From Arenicola marina (lineage: Eukaryota > Annelida > Polychaeta > Arenicolidae): DNA of 64,000 bases. The notes below the pieces were generated by a model, which had not been told where the DNA came from, did no database searches, and saw only the letters and a list, made by a program, of their open reading frames with translations. Positions within the stretch are counted from its first letter, which is position 1; every line of letters starts with the position of its first letter. The position numbers and the translations under genes were made by a program. The stretch is taken from positions 4,666,823 through 4,730,822 of the forward strand of contig OZ025252.1 of assembly GCA_964019135.1 (NCBI GenBank). Reading direction: 5' to 3'. Positions 26,101 through 35,865 of this stretch are shown in pieces.

Positions 26101-27884
26101 GGCGATAGGCGCTGCCTGCTGCCAAGTGGATCATTGCCGAGTGAGGGGCGATAGGCGCTGCATGCTGCCAAGTGGATCATTGCCGAGTGAGGGGCGATAG
26201 GCGCTGCATGCTGCCAAGTGGATCATTGCCGAGTGAGGGGCGATAGGCGCTGCCTGCTGCCAAGTGGATCATTGCCGAGTGAGGGGCGATAGGCGCTGCA
26301 TGCTGCCAAGTGGATCACTGCTGAGTGAGGGGCGATAGGCGCTGCATGCTGCCAAGTGGATCATTGCCGAGTGAGGGGCGATAGGCGCTGCCTGCTGCCA
26401 AGTGGATCATTGCTGAGTGAGGGGCGATAGGCGCTGCATGCTGCCATGTGGATCATTGCCGAGTGAGGGGCGATAGGCGCTGCCTGCTGCCAAGTGGATC
26501 ATTGCCGAGTGAGGGGCGATAGGCGCTGCCTGCTGCCAAGTGGATCATTGCCGAGTGAGGGGCGATAGGCGCTGCCTGCTGCCAAGTGGATCATTGCCGA
26601 GTGAGGGGCGATAGGCGCTGCCTGCTGCCAAGTGGATCATTGCCGAGTGAGGGGCGATAGGCGCTGCCTGCTGCCAAGTGGATCATTGCCGAGTGAGGGG
26701 CGATAGGCGCTGCCTGCTGCCAAGTGGATCATTGCCGAGTGAGGGGCGATAGGCGCTGCATGCTGCCATGTGGATCATTGCCGAGTGAGGGGCGATAGGC
26801 GCTGCATGCTGCCAAGTGGATCACTGCTGAGTGAGGGGCGATAGGCGCTGCCTGCTGCCAAGTGGATCATTGCCGAGTGAGCGGCGATAAGCGCTGCCTG
26901 CTGCCAAGTGGATCATTGCCGAGTGAGGGGCGATAGGCGCTGCCTGCTGCCAAGTGGATCATTGCCGAGTGAGGGGCGATAGGCGCTGCATGCTGCCAAG
27001 TGGATCATTGCCGAGTGAGGGGCGATAGGCGCTGCCTGCTGCCAAGTGGATCATTGCCGAGTGAGGGGCGATAGGCGCTGCATGCTGCCAAGTGGATCAC
27101 TGCTGAGTGAGGGGCGATAGGCGCTGCATGCTGCCAAGTGGATCATTGCCGAGTGAGGGGCGATAGGCGCTGCCTGCTGCCAAGTGGATCATTGCCGAGT
27201 GAGGGGCGATAGGCGCTGCCTGCTGCCAAGTGGATCATTGCCGAGTGAGGGGCGATAGGCGCTGCATGCTGCCAAGTGGATCATTGCCGAGTGAGGGGCG
27301 ATAGGCGCTGCCTGCTGCCAAGTGGATCATTGCCGAGTGAGGGGCGATAGGCGCTGCCTGCTGCCAAGTGGATCATTGCCGAGTGAGGGGCGATAGGCGC
27401 TGCCTGCTGCCAAGTGGATCATTGCCGAGTGAGGGGCGATAGGCGCTGCCTGCTGCCAAGTGGATCATTGCCGAGTGAGCGGCGATAGGCGCTGCATGCT
27501 GCCAAGTGGATCATTGCCGAGTGAGGGGCGATAAGCGCTGCCTGCTGCCAAGTGGATCATTGCCGAGTGAGGGGCGATAGGCGCTGCCTGCTGCCAAGTG
27601 GATCATTGCCGAGTGAGCGGCGATAGGCGCTGCCTGCTGCCAAGTGGATCATTGCCGAGTGAGGGGCGATAGGCGCTGCCTGCTGCCAAGTGGATCATTG
27701 CCGAGTGAGCGGCGATAGGCGCTGCCTGCTGCCAAGTGGATCATTGCCGAGTGAGGGGCGATAGGCGCTGCCTGCTGCCAAGTGGATCATTGCTGAGTGA
27801 GGGGCGATAGGCGCTGCCTGCTGCCAAGTGGATCATTGCCGAGTGAGGGGCGATAGGCGCTGCCTGCTGCCAAGTGGATCATTA
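20195..27884. repeat. Giant minisatellite/satellite, 46-bp unit, about 167 copies
   Basis: An uninterrupted head-to-tail array of a 46-bp unit made of GAGTGAGGGGCGATAGGCGC, TGCCTGCTGCC and AAGTGGATCATTGCC. Variants (AGGCG/AAGCG, CATGC/CCTGC, AGAGG/AGCGG, ATAATT, ACTGCTG) are arranged in higher-order blocks. One multi-unit block recurs at 23509, 23831, 24383 and 24659, which are offsets of 7, 12 and 6 units. A marker unit with CCATGTGG recurs at 7- and 21-unit spacing. There is no coding evidence. Confidence 0.98.
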
Positions 27885-27965
27885 CTCATTTCTTGTCGTG
27901 TGGCCTTCGATCCAGTTTCCGTGATATTCGGGACAGTTATACCATTGCTTCCCGTTCACTTCCTA

Positions 27966-29705
27966 CTAGGCCGCTGGACTGGGCTGCTGGACTAGGCCGC
28001 TGGACTAGGCCGCTGGACTGGGCTGCTGGATTAGGCCGCTGGACTAGGCCGCTGGACTGGGCTGCTGGACTAGGCCGCTGGACTAGGCCGCTGGACTGGG
28101 CTGATGGATTAGGCCGCTGGACTAAGCTGGACTAGGCCGCTGGACTACGCTGGACTAGGCTGCTGGACTAGGTCGCTGGACTGGGCTGCTGGACTAGGCC
28201 GCTGGACTAGGCCGCTGGACTGGGCTGCTGGATTAGGCAGATGGATTAGGCCGCTGGACTAAGCTGGACTAGGCCGCTGGACTAGGCTGCTGGACTAGGC
28301 CGCTGGACTAAATTGGACTAGGCTGCTGGACTAGGCCGCTGGACTAAGCTGGACTAGGCCGCTGGACTAAGCTGGACTAGGCCGCTGGACTAAGCTGGAC
28401 TAGGCTGCTGGACTAGGCCGCTGGACTAAGCTGGACTAAGCTGCTGGACTAGGCCGCTGGACTGGGCCGCTGGACTGGGCCGCTGGACTAGGCCGCTGGA
28501 CTGGGCCGCTGGACTAAACTGGAATAGGCCGCTGGACTAAACTGGAATAGGCCGCTAGACTAGGCCGCTGGGCTAAGCTGGACTAAGCTGGACTAAACTA
28601 GGTTGGAAGAAGCCGCTGGACTAGGCCGCCGAACTAAGCTGGCCTGGACTAGGCCGCTGGACTGGCCTAGGCCGCTGGACTAGGCCGCTAGACTAGGCTT
28701 GACCAGACTGGACTAGGCCGCTGGACTAGGCTTAACCAGACTGGACTAAGCCGCTGGACTAGGCTGGACTAAGCTGGACCAGGCTGGACTATAGGCCGCT
28801 GGAGCAGGCTGGACTAGGCCGCTGGACTAGGCTTGACCAGGCTGGACTAGGCCGCTGAACTAGAATTGACCAGGCTGGACTAGGCCGCTGGACTAGGATT
28901 GACCAGGCTGGACTAGGCCGCTGGACCAGGCTGGACTAGGCCGCTGGACTAGGCTTGACCAGGCTGGACTAGGCCGCTGGGCTAAGCTGGACTAAGCTGG
29001 ACTAAACTAGGTTGGAAGAAGCCGCTGGACTAGGCCGCCGAACTAAGCTGGCCTGGACTAGGCCGCTGGACTAGGATTGACCAGGCTGGACTAGGCCGCT
29101 GGACTAGGATTGACCAGGCTGGACTAGGCCGCTGGACCAGGCTGGAATAGGCCGCTGGACTAGGCTTGACCAGGCTGGACTATGGCCGCTGGACTAGGCT
29201 TGACCAAGCTGGACTAGGCCGCTGGACTAGGCTTGACTATAGGACGCTGGAGCAGGCTGGACTAGGCCGCTGGACTAGGCCGCTGGACTAGGCCGCTGGA
29301 CCAGGCTGGACTAGGCCGCTGGACTAGGCTTGACCAGGCTGGACTAGGCAGCTGGACTAGGCTTGACCAGGCTGGACTAAGCCGCTGGACTAGGCTTGAC
29401 CAGGCTGGACTAGGCCGCTGGACTAGGCTTGAGCAGGCTGGACTAGGCTGCTGGACTAGGCTTGACCAGGCTGGACTAGGCCGCTGGACTAGGCTTGACT
29501 ATAGGCCCTTGGAGCAGGCTGGACTAGGTTTGACCAGGCCGCTGCACTGGAGTGGACTTAGCTTGACTGGGCTTGACCAGGCTGGAATAGAATGCTCGAT
29601 TTGGCTGGACAGGGCTGGACGAGGCTTGACCAGACTGGACTAGGCCGCTGCACTGGGCTGGACTTGACTGGACTGGACTAGGCTTGACCAGGCTGGACTA
29701 GACTG
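27966..29705. repeat. Degenerate array based on a 13-bp unit
   Basis: Repeats of AGGCCGCTGGACT mixed with AGGCTTGACCAGGCTGGACT and AAGCTGGACT forms. A longer segment containing GCTAAGCTGGACTAAGC and TAGGTTGGAAGAAGCCGC is found at about 28571 and 28981, a segmental duplication about 410 bp apart. It grades into the CpG-rich region to its right. Confidence 0.95.
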
Positions 29706-30900
29706 GACTTGGCATCCTTGCGGCCGTTGTGGGTGAGCGAACTAGGCGGCTGTGGACTTAGCCTTAGCCTCCCTTGCACCCCCCCCCCCCCCCCCCCCAC
29801 CCCCCACCTGAAATCGACTGTGGCAAAACTGCGAGAGCGAACCGAACGGCAAACTGGAGGAAGGTCCTCCTCTCTACACTGGCCGTCCGTGGAGCCGGGG
29901 GAACCAGCCTGACGAGGGCCAGTCACTGGGTCCCCCGTCTGCCAGTCTGTGCTGGGAGACTAAAGCCCGGCTGCTGCGGCTGCTGCTGCGGCTGCTGCGG
30001 CGGCGGCGCCCGGTGGGCGGGTGCACTGTGTTTTGTCTGCGAGCGAGCGAGGAGTAGAGAGAGCAGGCAGACAAGCAAAGCAGGCGAGGAGAGGAGGCAG
30101 GAGGCGGGTGAGGCGAGGCCAGGCGAGGCGAGGCTGCGAGCCAGTCAGTGGCCAGGCTGTGAGGGATGGGGGAGATGGAGGAGTGCTGCCGCCTCCTCTA
30201 CCGCCGCTGCCGCCGCCGCCGCCGCTGCGGGAACAACGTGTCTGCGGCTCAGCACCAGCAGCAGCAGCAGCAGCAGCCACTGTATGCGGCAGTGTTTGCA
30301 GGACGGAATCACGGCCACCGACAGGGATACGGCTCTTCCCATCTGCCCAAGCGCAAAGCCACGGTGCGGCCTCCTGTTTGGTCACCAATATCGCATTCCG
30401 GCCTGCACCCCACAACTCCCCTCACCCCTCACCCGCCCTCCTCCTCCTCCTCCTCCTCCTCCTCATTCCTCCCTCCCTCTCTCACCGCCACCGCCCCCCC
30501 TCCCCGTAGCCCAGTCCTGGCCGAGGCACTTCATCATATCCCGTTTTGTGCGTATGATTGGGACCGTACACCTTCGTCATCGCGGCCCTGTCGCGCGCGA
30601 GTCCGGCTTGGGTTGGCTCCCCCCAGTCTGCGGCAGCAGCAGGCCGCTGAGCCACCCCACCTCACCCCCCCCCCCCCACTCGACCCCCCACCCACCCACC
30701 CGCCCTCTCTCCCTCCTTTCCTCGGCCCGACGCGTCAGGTTTTAATCATGCGGTGGACCGTTTTCCTCCACCAACTCCACCCCACCCCACCTTCCTGCTC
30801 CTCCTTACCCCTCGCCCCCCTACCCCCCCCCCTCCCCCGCCACTCCTCCCCCACCAGCTACGCATGTCTACGGCGACAGGGCGTTAAGTAAATTCCTTAA
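29706..30900 (+). promoter_or_regulatory. CpG-rich region with CGG/CAG triplets; candidate promoter or first exon
   Basis: GC-rich and CpG-rich sequence, with CTGCGG/CTGCTG triplets at 29970-30010, CCGCCG triplets near 30190-30230 and a CAG run at 30253-30276. An ATG at 30166 with an in-frame TGA six bases upstream opens a frame containing seven glutamines. After about 30400 this frame dissolves into Ser/Pro low-complexity. It is the most promoter-like part of the window and lies about 10 kb upstream of the first recognised RGS exon on the same strand. A link to that gene is inference, because no strong in-phase splice donor is obvious. Confidence 0.35.
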
Positions 30901-31814
30901 CGCATGCGCAAATTGATATTTGTTTAAGGTGTGAGGTGATGCCTTGGCGGCGGGTGCGGGGATACCCCCCCCCCCGCCTCTCCCCCACCCCCACCCCGCA
31001 CCTTTACCCCAACCATTACACCCCCCACCCCCACCACCACCACCCGCTCCACCCTGGACGCCATTAATGGCACCCCGATGCGGGTGTTGTTTATGCAACA
31101 TGGAGAGAGATTTCCCAACAAGACTTCATATGCACGCCGAGCAAAATCCCCCCCCACCCCCACCCCTCATCGATATTCCTCGGCCATTGATTAATGGCAC
31201 CGACTATACAATGGCAGCGTAGAAATGCCAAAGACTTGTCGTAAATCATGGAGACGCCCCGTCTTGGTGTTTACAGGTCTGGCGTGCCATTGCCGCCAGC
31301 TAGAGGGGCGTCCCGCGGTGATACTGGCGGTTATATTGTCCCGTTGTCTATTGAAACAAACGTTGGGCGTATAAATCGTGGACCCCCTTTTCGCTTAAGT
31401 AGGCTCTTCTGCGGCGTCAATCGGTGTCTCGTGTACGTGGTACATATCCTGGTGGATCTGTCTTTGTCATGCCGTTTCACAATTACTGCGTTTCCACAGC
31501 ATCTAAAACCATTGACGTACAGACAGTTTTCGATGAAACTTTTGTCTGGTCTTTAGCGTGCACACGGCAGGGCGGGTAGCATTGTACGTAGCATTGCTCC
31601 ACTGACGTATGTTCAACGCGTAACAAGGCCGAGAGGATCGGCGCTCTGACTGTGTTCAGTAGTGAGGCCAAGTCACGTGGCAGGCTCATCCGTGAGGGTG
31701 GCTGGATACCCTTTGTTCGGATGACAGTCACATGATCAGGTATTCCAATAACTGGACCGCCCCCTCCATATTACATTTAATCCCGCCATTATATACCGTC
31801 TCAAGACGAAGGCG
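30901..31814. other. No gene seen; mostly unique sequence
   Basis: C-rich patches at 30966-31060 and 31150-31165, otherwise unique. No coding region is recognised. Confidence 0.5.
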
Positions 31815-31846
31815 CTGGGTCCCTGCTCCATGAAGCAGGGACCCAG
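31815..31846. repeat. Perfect inverted repeat, 13-bp arms, 6-base loop
   Basis: Arm CTGGGTCCCTGCT, loop CCATGA, and the exact reverse complement AGCAGGGACCCAG. It sits directly upstream of a SINE copy. It could form a stable hairpin in DNA or RNA. No function can be assigned from sequence. Confidence 0.9.
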
Positions 31847-31859
31847 GATAACGGGTTTT

Positions 31860-32125
31860 TTCCCCCGTTGTCCGATAGCTCAGCGAGTTAGAACGCTCGC
31901 ATTAAACGCTCTAGCCACCTGGGAGCCTAACGGCACGTGGGTCGGTGGTTCACCTCCCGCTGTGGCCATGTCTGTGTGGTCGCAGGATAAAGACCCCAAT
32001 TCTCTTCTTCGCAAAGCGTAGGGGGTTACCCCGCGGACATGGCTCCGCTCCCTTCCTTGTCCCATCGGCGCTATATTGGACGGCATAGGTTAAAGCGTCC
32101 TGAATATTCGACCAACCAACCAACC
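31860..32125 (+). mobile_element. tRNA-derived SINE, copy 2 (most complete)
   Basis: The head has an A-box-like GATAGCTCAGCGAGTTAGAA and a B-box-like GGTGGTTCACCTCCCGC. The body shares GGATAAAGACC, CTTCTTCGCAAAG, GGGGTTACCCCG and GGACATGGCTCCGCTC with copies 1, 3 and 4. The end carries a CCAA tetranucleotide tail (near 32110-32122), a usual SINE 3' feature. Small frames across it are spurious. Confidence 0.82.
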
Positions 32126-33125
32126 TGTGCCATGCGTATTAACCAAGGTTATAAGTACCTTTACTCATGATTGGTACGTAGCGGGCCACGGGTGTGGTAG
32201 AAGACAACCCTTTTGTAGGGCAGAGGAGACGGAACACGATAAGACATGCCGGGTAACATCATTGCCGCAGACAAGTGGAGTCGAGGGGTGTATATACAGA
32301 CAGGAACCATCTGGGGGAAAGGGTTTGGGCTGGTTAATCATGTGGGGCATGGTGCAACATGGTTGTTTCCGGTGCCGTGAAAGGGCAGATAACAACTAGG
32401 CAGGAAGTGAGATAGCTGCCGCAGTGGAAACAACGACGGGCTTAGCACACGCTGAATGTCCGGTTCGTCTAGGGGCAATGGAACCAGCCTAGACAGCCAC
32501 TTTTCAATCAGCCGCCATCTTCTCCCGAATGTACCGTGCGGTTTTGAACGAGGCACATCGGCATGCCGAATGGATGCGCGGATGGCAATGGAACCAGCCT
32601 AGACAGCCACTTTTCAATCAGCCGCCATCTTCTCCCGAATGTACCGTGCGGTTTCAAACGAGGCACATCGGCATGCCGAATGGATGCGCGCGCATCCGAC
32701 CAAGGTGAGAGAAGTGTCGGTTGGCATGCCGATGCGTAATGTGCGTGTTCGGGCCATCTTGGGGATATACCGGGTTACCAGAGAAATGCGCCCACTGTCG
32801 GTGCAATAAGCCAAATGGCTGAAGTTCCTTAATGGTGCGCGTACAGAGGAGAGCAGTACTAAACCATATATGTATTTGTTCACTTGTTGGCACTATAATT
32901 GGGATTTAATATGGGGTTTAACGACACGTTCAGTCTATGACAACGTACTTAAACTGACATTTAGGCGCAAACTTCCATTTCAACATGCTTAACTTAACTG
33001 CCGACAGAGCAGAACTATTTTTACTTAGTCACTTTTAATTATGTCAGGAGTCATTTTGTCAATCCTTGTTACGTTTGTTAACATGTGTTTGGTTAAGTGA
33101 TTACCGATATTATGAGGTCGAAGTA
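32126..33125. other. Unique sequence apart from one local duplication
   Basis: No recognisable gene. Holds the 110-bp tandem duplication described separately. The remainder becomes AT-rich after 32900. Confidence 0.5.
32474..32693. repeat. 110-bp tandem duplication (two copies)
   Basis: Two adjacent 110-bp copies start with GGCAATGGAACCAGCCTAGA and end at GAATGGATGCGCG. They differ at very few positions (TTTTGAACG versus TTTCAAACG), so the duplication is recent. It may represent the first step of a new array. Confidence 0.95.
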
Positions 33126-33302
33126 GTGGGCTGGGGGCTGGGGGCTGGAGGCTAGGGGCGTGGGGGCTGGGAGCGTGGGGCCTGGTGGCTGGGGGCTGGG
33201 GCCTGGGTGCTAGGGGCCTGGGGCCGGGGCCTGGGGGCTAGGGGCCGGGGGCCTGGGGGCTAGGGGCCGGGGGCCTGGGGGCTAGGGGCCTGGGGCCCCC
33301 GA
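33126..33302. repeat. G-rich tandem tract (GGGGCTG/GGGGCCTG type)
   Basis: Closely spaced runs of three to five G, with units such as GGGGGCTAGGGGCCGGG. The density of G runs meets the usual pattern for G-quadruplex formation on the + strand (inference). Confidence 0.9.
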
Positions 33303-33384
33303 AGGCCCTGGTTAATACGCTTGGTCTTTGTCGAGCGAGTTCTGGCTGCCAGGCCAGCAATCCTAGATCACGCTCGTCATTTTT

Positions 33385-33495
33385 ATATTCGTGCGAAAGT
33401 ACGCAAAGGGTATGGGGTTACCGTCGGGGACATGGGTGGGCTCAACCCTTGGTTCCTCCAGTGACATTTACAGGTTAAAATGTCCAGCTTTTATA
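33385..33495 (+). mobile_element. SINE fragment, copy 3
   Basis: Shares CGCAAAGGGTATGGGGTTACC, in pieces, and then a GGGGACATGG stretch with the SINE body of copies 1 and 2. It ends near GGTTAAAATGTCC, like the 3' part of the other copies. The tRNA-like head is not clear, so it is a diverged or 5'-truncated copy. Confidence 0.55.
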
Positions 33496-33639
33496 CGGAT
33501 CGCTTTTTTTTAGATATATTGTAGGGCGGGGGTGGGGGTGGGGGTGGGGTGGGGTGGAAGATTGAGTGGCTTTGCCTCATCAGCCACTGTTATACATGAA
33601 CCTAAAATAGTTACCGATAGCAGTTGAAAACGTTAGGGC

Positions 33640-34552
33640 CGTACCGAGGCAGGGAACCAGTTATACTACGTCAGGTCTCTTGTACGTTACGGCCGTAGGG
33701 AGGCAGGGAACCAGCTCTACTACGTCACGTCTCTTGTACGTTACGGCCGTAGGGAGGCAGGGAACCAGCTCTACTACGTCACGTCTCCTGTACGTCACGG
33801 CCGTAGGGAGGCAGGGAACCAGCTCTACTACGTCACGTCTCTTGTACGTTACGGCCGTAGCGAGGCAGGGAACCAGCTCTACTACGTCACGTCTCTTGTA
33901 CGTTACGGCGGTAGGGAGGCAGGGAACCAGCTCTACTACGTCACGTCTCCTGTACGTCACGGCCGTAGGAAGGCAGGGAACCAGCTCTACTACGTCACGT
34001 CTCTTGTACGTCACGGCCGTAGCGAGGCAGGGAACCAGCTCTAATACGTCACGTCTCTTGTACGTTACGGCCGTAGGGAGGCAGGGAACCAGCTCTACTA
34101 CGTCACGTCTCCTGTACGTCACGGCCGTAGGGAGGCAGGGAACCAGCTCTACTACGTCACGTCTCTTGTACGTTACGGCCGTAGCGAGGCAGGGAACCAG
34201 CTCTACTACGTCACGTCTCTTGTACGTTACGGCGGTAGGGAGGCAGGGAACCAGCTCTACTACGTCACGTCTCCTGTACGTCACGGCCGTAGGAAGGCAG
34301 GGAACCAGCTCTACTACGTCACGTCTCTTGTACGTCACGGCCGTAGCGAGGCAGGGAACCAGCTCTAATACGTCACGTCTCTTGTACGTTACGGCCGTAG
34401 GGAGGCAGGGAACCAGCTCTACTACGTCACGTCTCCTGTACGTCACGGCCGTAGGGAGGCAGGGAACCAGCTCTACTACGTCACGTCTTTTGTACGTTAC
34501 GGCCGTAGCGAGGCAGGGAACCAGTTCTACTACGTCACGTCTCCTGTACGTT
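33640..34552. repeat. Minisatellite, 54-bp unit, about 17 copies
   Basis: Units contain GTACGTTACGGCCGTAGGGA, then GGCAGGGAACCAGCTCTAC and TACGTCACGTCTC. A marker change (CTCTAATACG) recurs at about 34041 and 34365, 324 bp apart. This shows a six-unit higher-order repeat. Each unit carries a TACGTCA/TGACGTA motif. As 54 is divisible by 3, both strands contain long frames, which I regard as by-products. The array abuts the 43-bp array directly. Confidence 0.97.
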
Positions 34553-35030
34553 ATGGCACCGTTATCATGTGTATTCCCCACTGTTCTCGCCCGCTATGGC
34601 ACCGTTATCATGTGTATCCCCCACGGTTCTCGCCCGCTATGGCACCGTTATCATGTGTATTCCCCACTGTTCTCGCCCGCTATGGCACCGTTATCATGTG
34701 TATTCCCAACTGTTCTCGCCCGCTATGGCACCGTTATCATGTGTATTCCCCGCTGTTCTCGCCCGCTATGGCACCGTTATCATGTGTATCCCCCACGGTT
34801 CTCGCCCGCTATGGCACCGTTATCATGTGTATTCCCCACTGTTCTCGCCCGCTATGGCACCGTTATAACGTGTATTCCCCGCTGTTCTCGCCCGCTATGG
34901 CACCATTATCATGTGTATTCCCAACTGTTCTCGCCCGCTATGGCACCGTTATCACGTGTATTCCCCACTGTTCTCGCCCGCTATGGCACCGTTATCATGT
35001 GTATTCCCCACTGTTCTCGCCCGCTCTGTT
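34553..35030. repeat. Minisatellite, 43-bp unit, left block (about 11 copies)
   Basis: Same unit as the large block at 35866-40372: ATGGCACCGTTATCATGTGT followed by ATTCCCCACTGTTCTCGCCC and GCT. It begins exactly where the 54-bp array stops and ends in CGCCCGCT at about 35028. Confidence 0.97.
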
Positions 35031-35865
35031 CTGTGATACATACAGATAGCTGCTCCATGTAGTATAGGTGGTGTGTGAGTGTGTGTGCCGCGTGCCCAGC
35101 CACGCCGTCCAGCCACGTGCCCTTCCTATTATCGCTCAACTGTTCTACCCATGACGTGTTTCATCATAGTTATTACATGCCGTCTGTTTCTCTCACCGTT
35201 ATCATCTCTTTATGTGTTCCTTGTTTGTGATCCTTGTCCTTTTCGTGGCGTTCCCTATTGTTCGGTTGCCCCCCCCCCCCCCGCCCCCCACCCCTTCCCC
35301 TCTAGCAGGCCGCTATCAACCTGTCAGAATATTGCCCTAGTTGTAGCCCGTTTTTTCTCGCTCGTGTTCGTTCTGTTGTTTCCCAACATGGCGCAAGGCA
35401 AACTGATGTATCATCATCACACGGGATGCTACACGATATATAGACATGGCCAGGGACAGAAGGATGGAGTCACCTTCTCTCGCTGTCAGTTTTTTGACAA
35501 CAGGAGTCCAATGTTGCCCCAGCCGTAGTCAATGATTTCATCACATTGATGCTGTATACTGTGAAACCGCCCGCCGTCTGACAGGTCATGTACATGCGAC
35601 ATTTTGCTTGTCCGATATTGCGGTATTATCACTTGTATGCAATGCTATGTCAAACACATGGGTTTTACTGATTTCTTTCTCTCTATGCTGTGTACTCAAC
35701 AGATGTCGGCCTGACAGGACATCTGCATAATATGTGCATACTCGCCATTTTTCTTCCCCGGTGTTGCGTTGTGGTCACGTGTCCTCTATTTTTACGTTCA
35801 ACATTGTAGTTTTGCTGAATCGGGTTTAGTCATGTTGTACATCAGGAGGCATCGGTCGGACGAGA
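35031..35865. other. Unique island between two blocks of the same minisatellite
   Basis: About 835 bp with no tandem repetition, apart from weakly similar halves around 35575 and 35705 that each contain CTGACAGG followed by a CAT-rich stretch. There is a C run at 35269-35290. An ATG in a strong context (AACATGG, 35388) opens a 46-residue frame starting MAQG. I do not call it a gene. Confidence 0.55.

Noticed and set aside
20195-27884. CRISPR-like array of regular repeats
   Set aside because: Units are contiguous with no unique spacers, and the window is eukaryotic.
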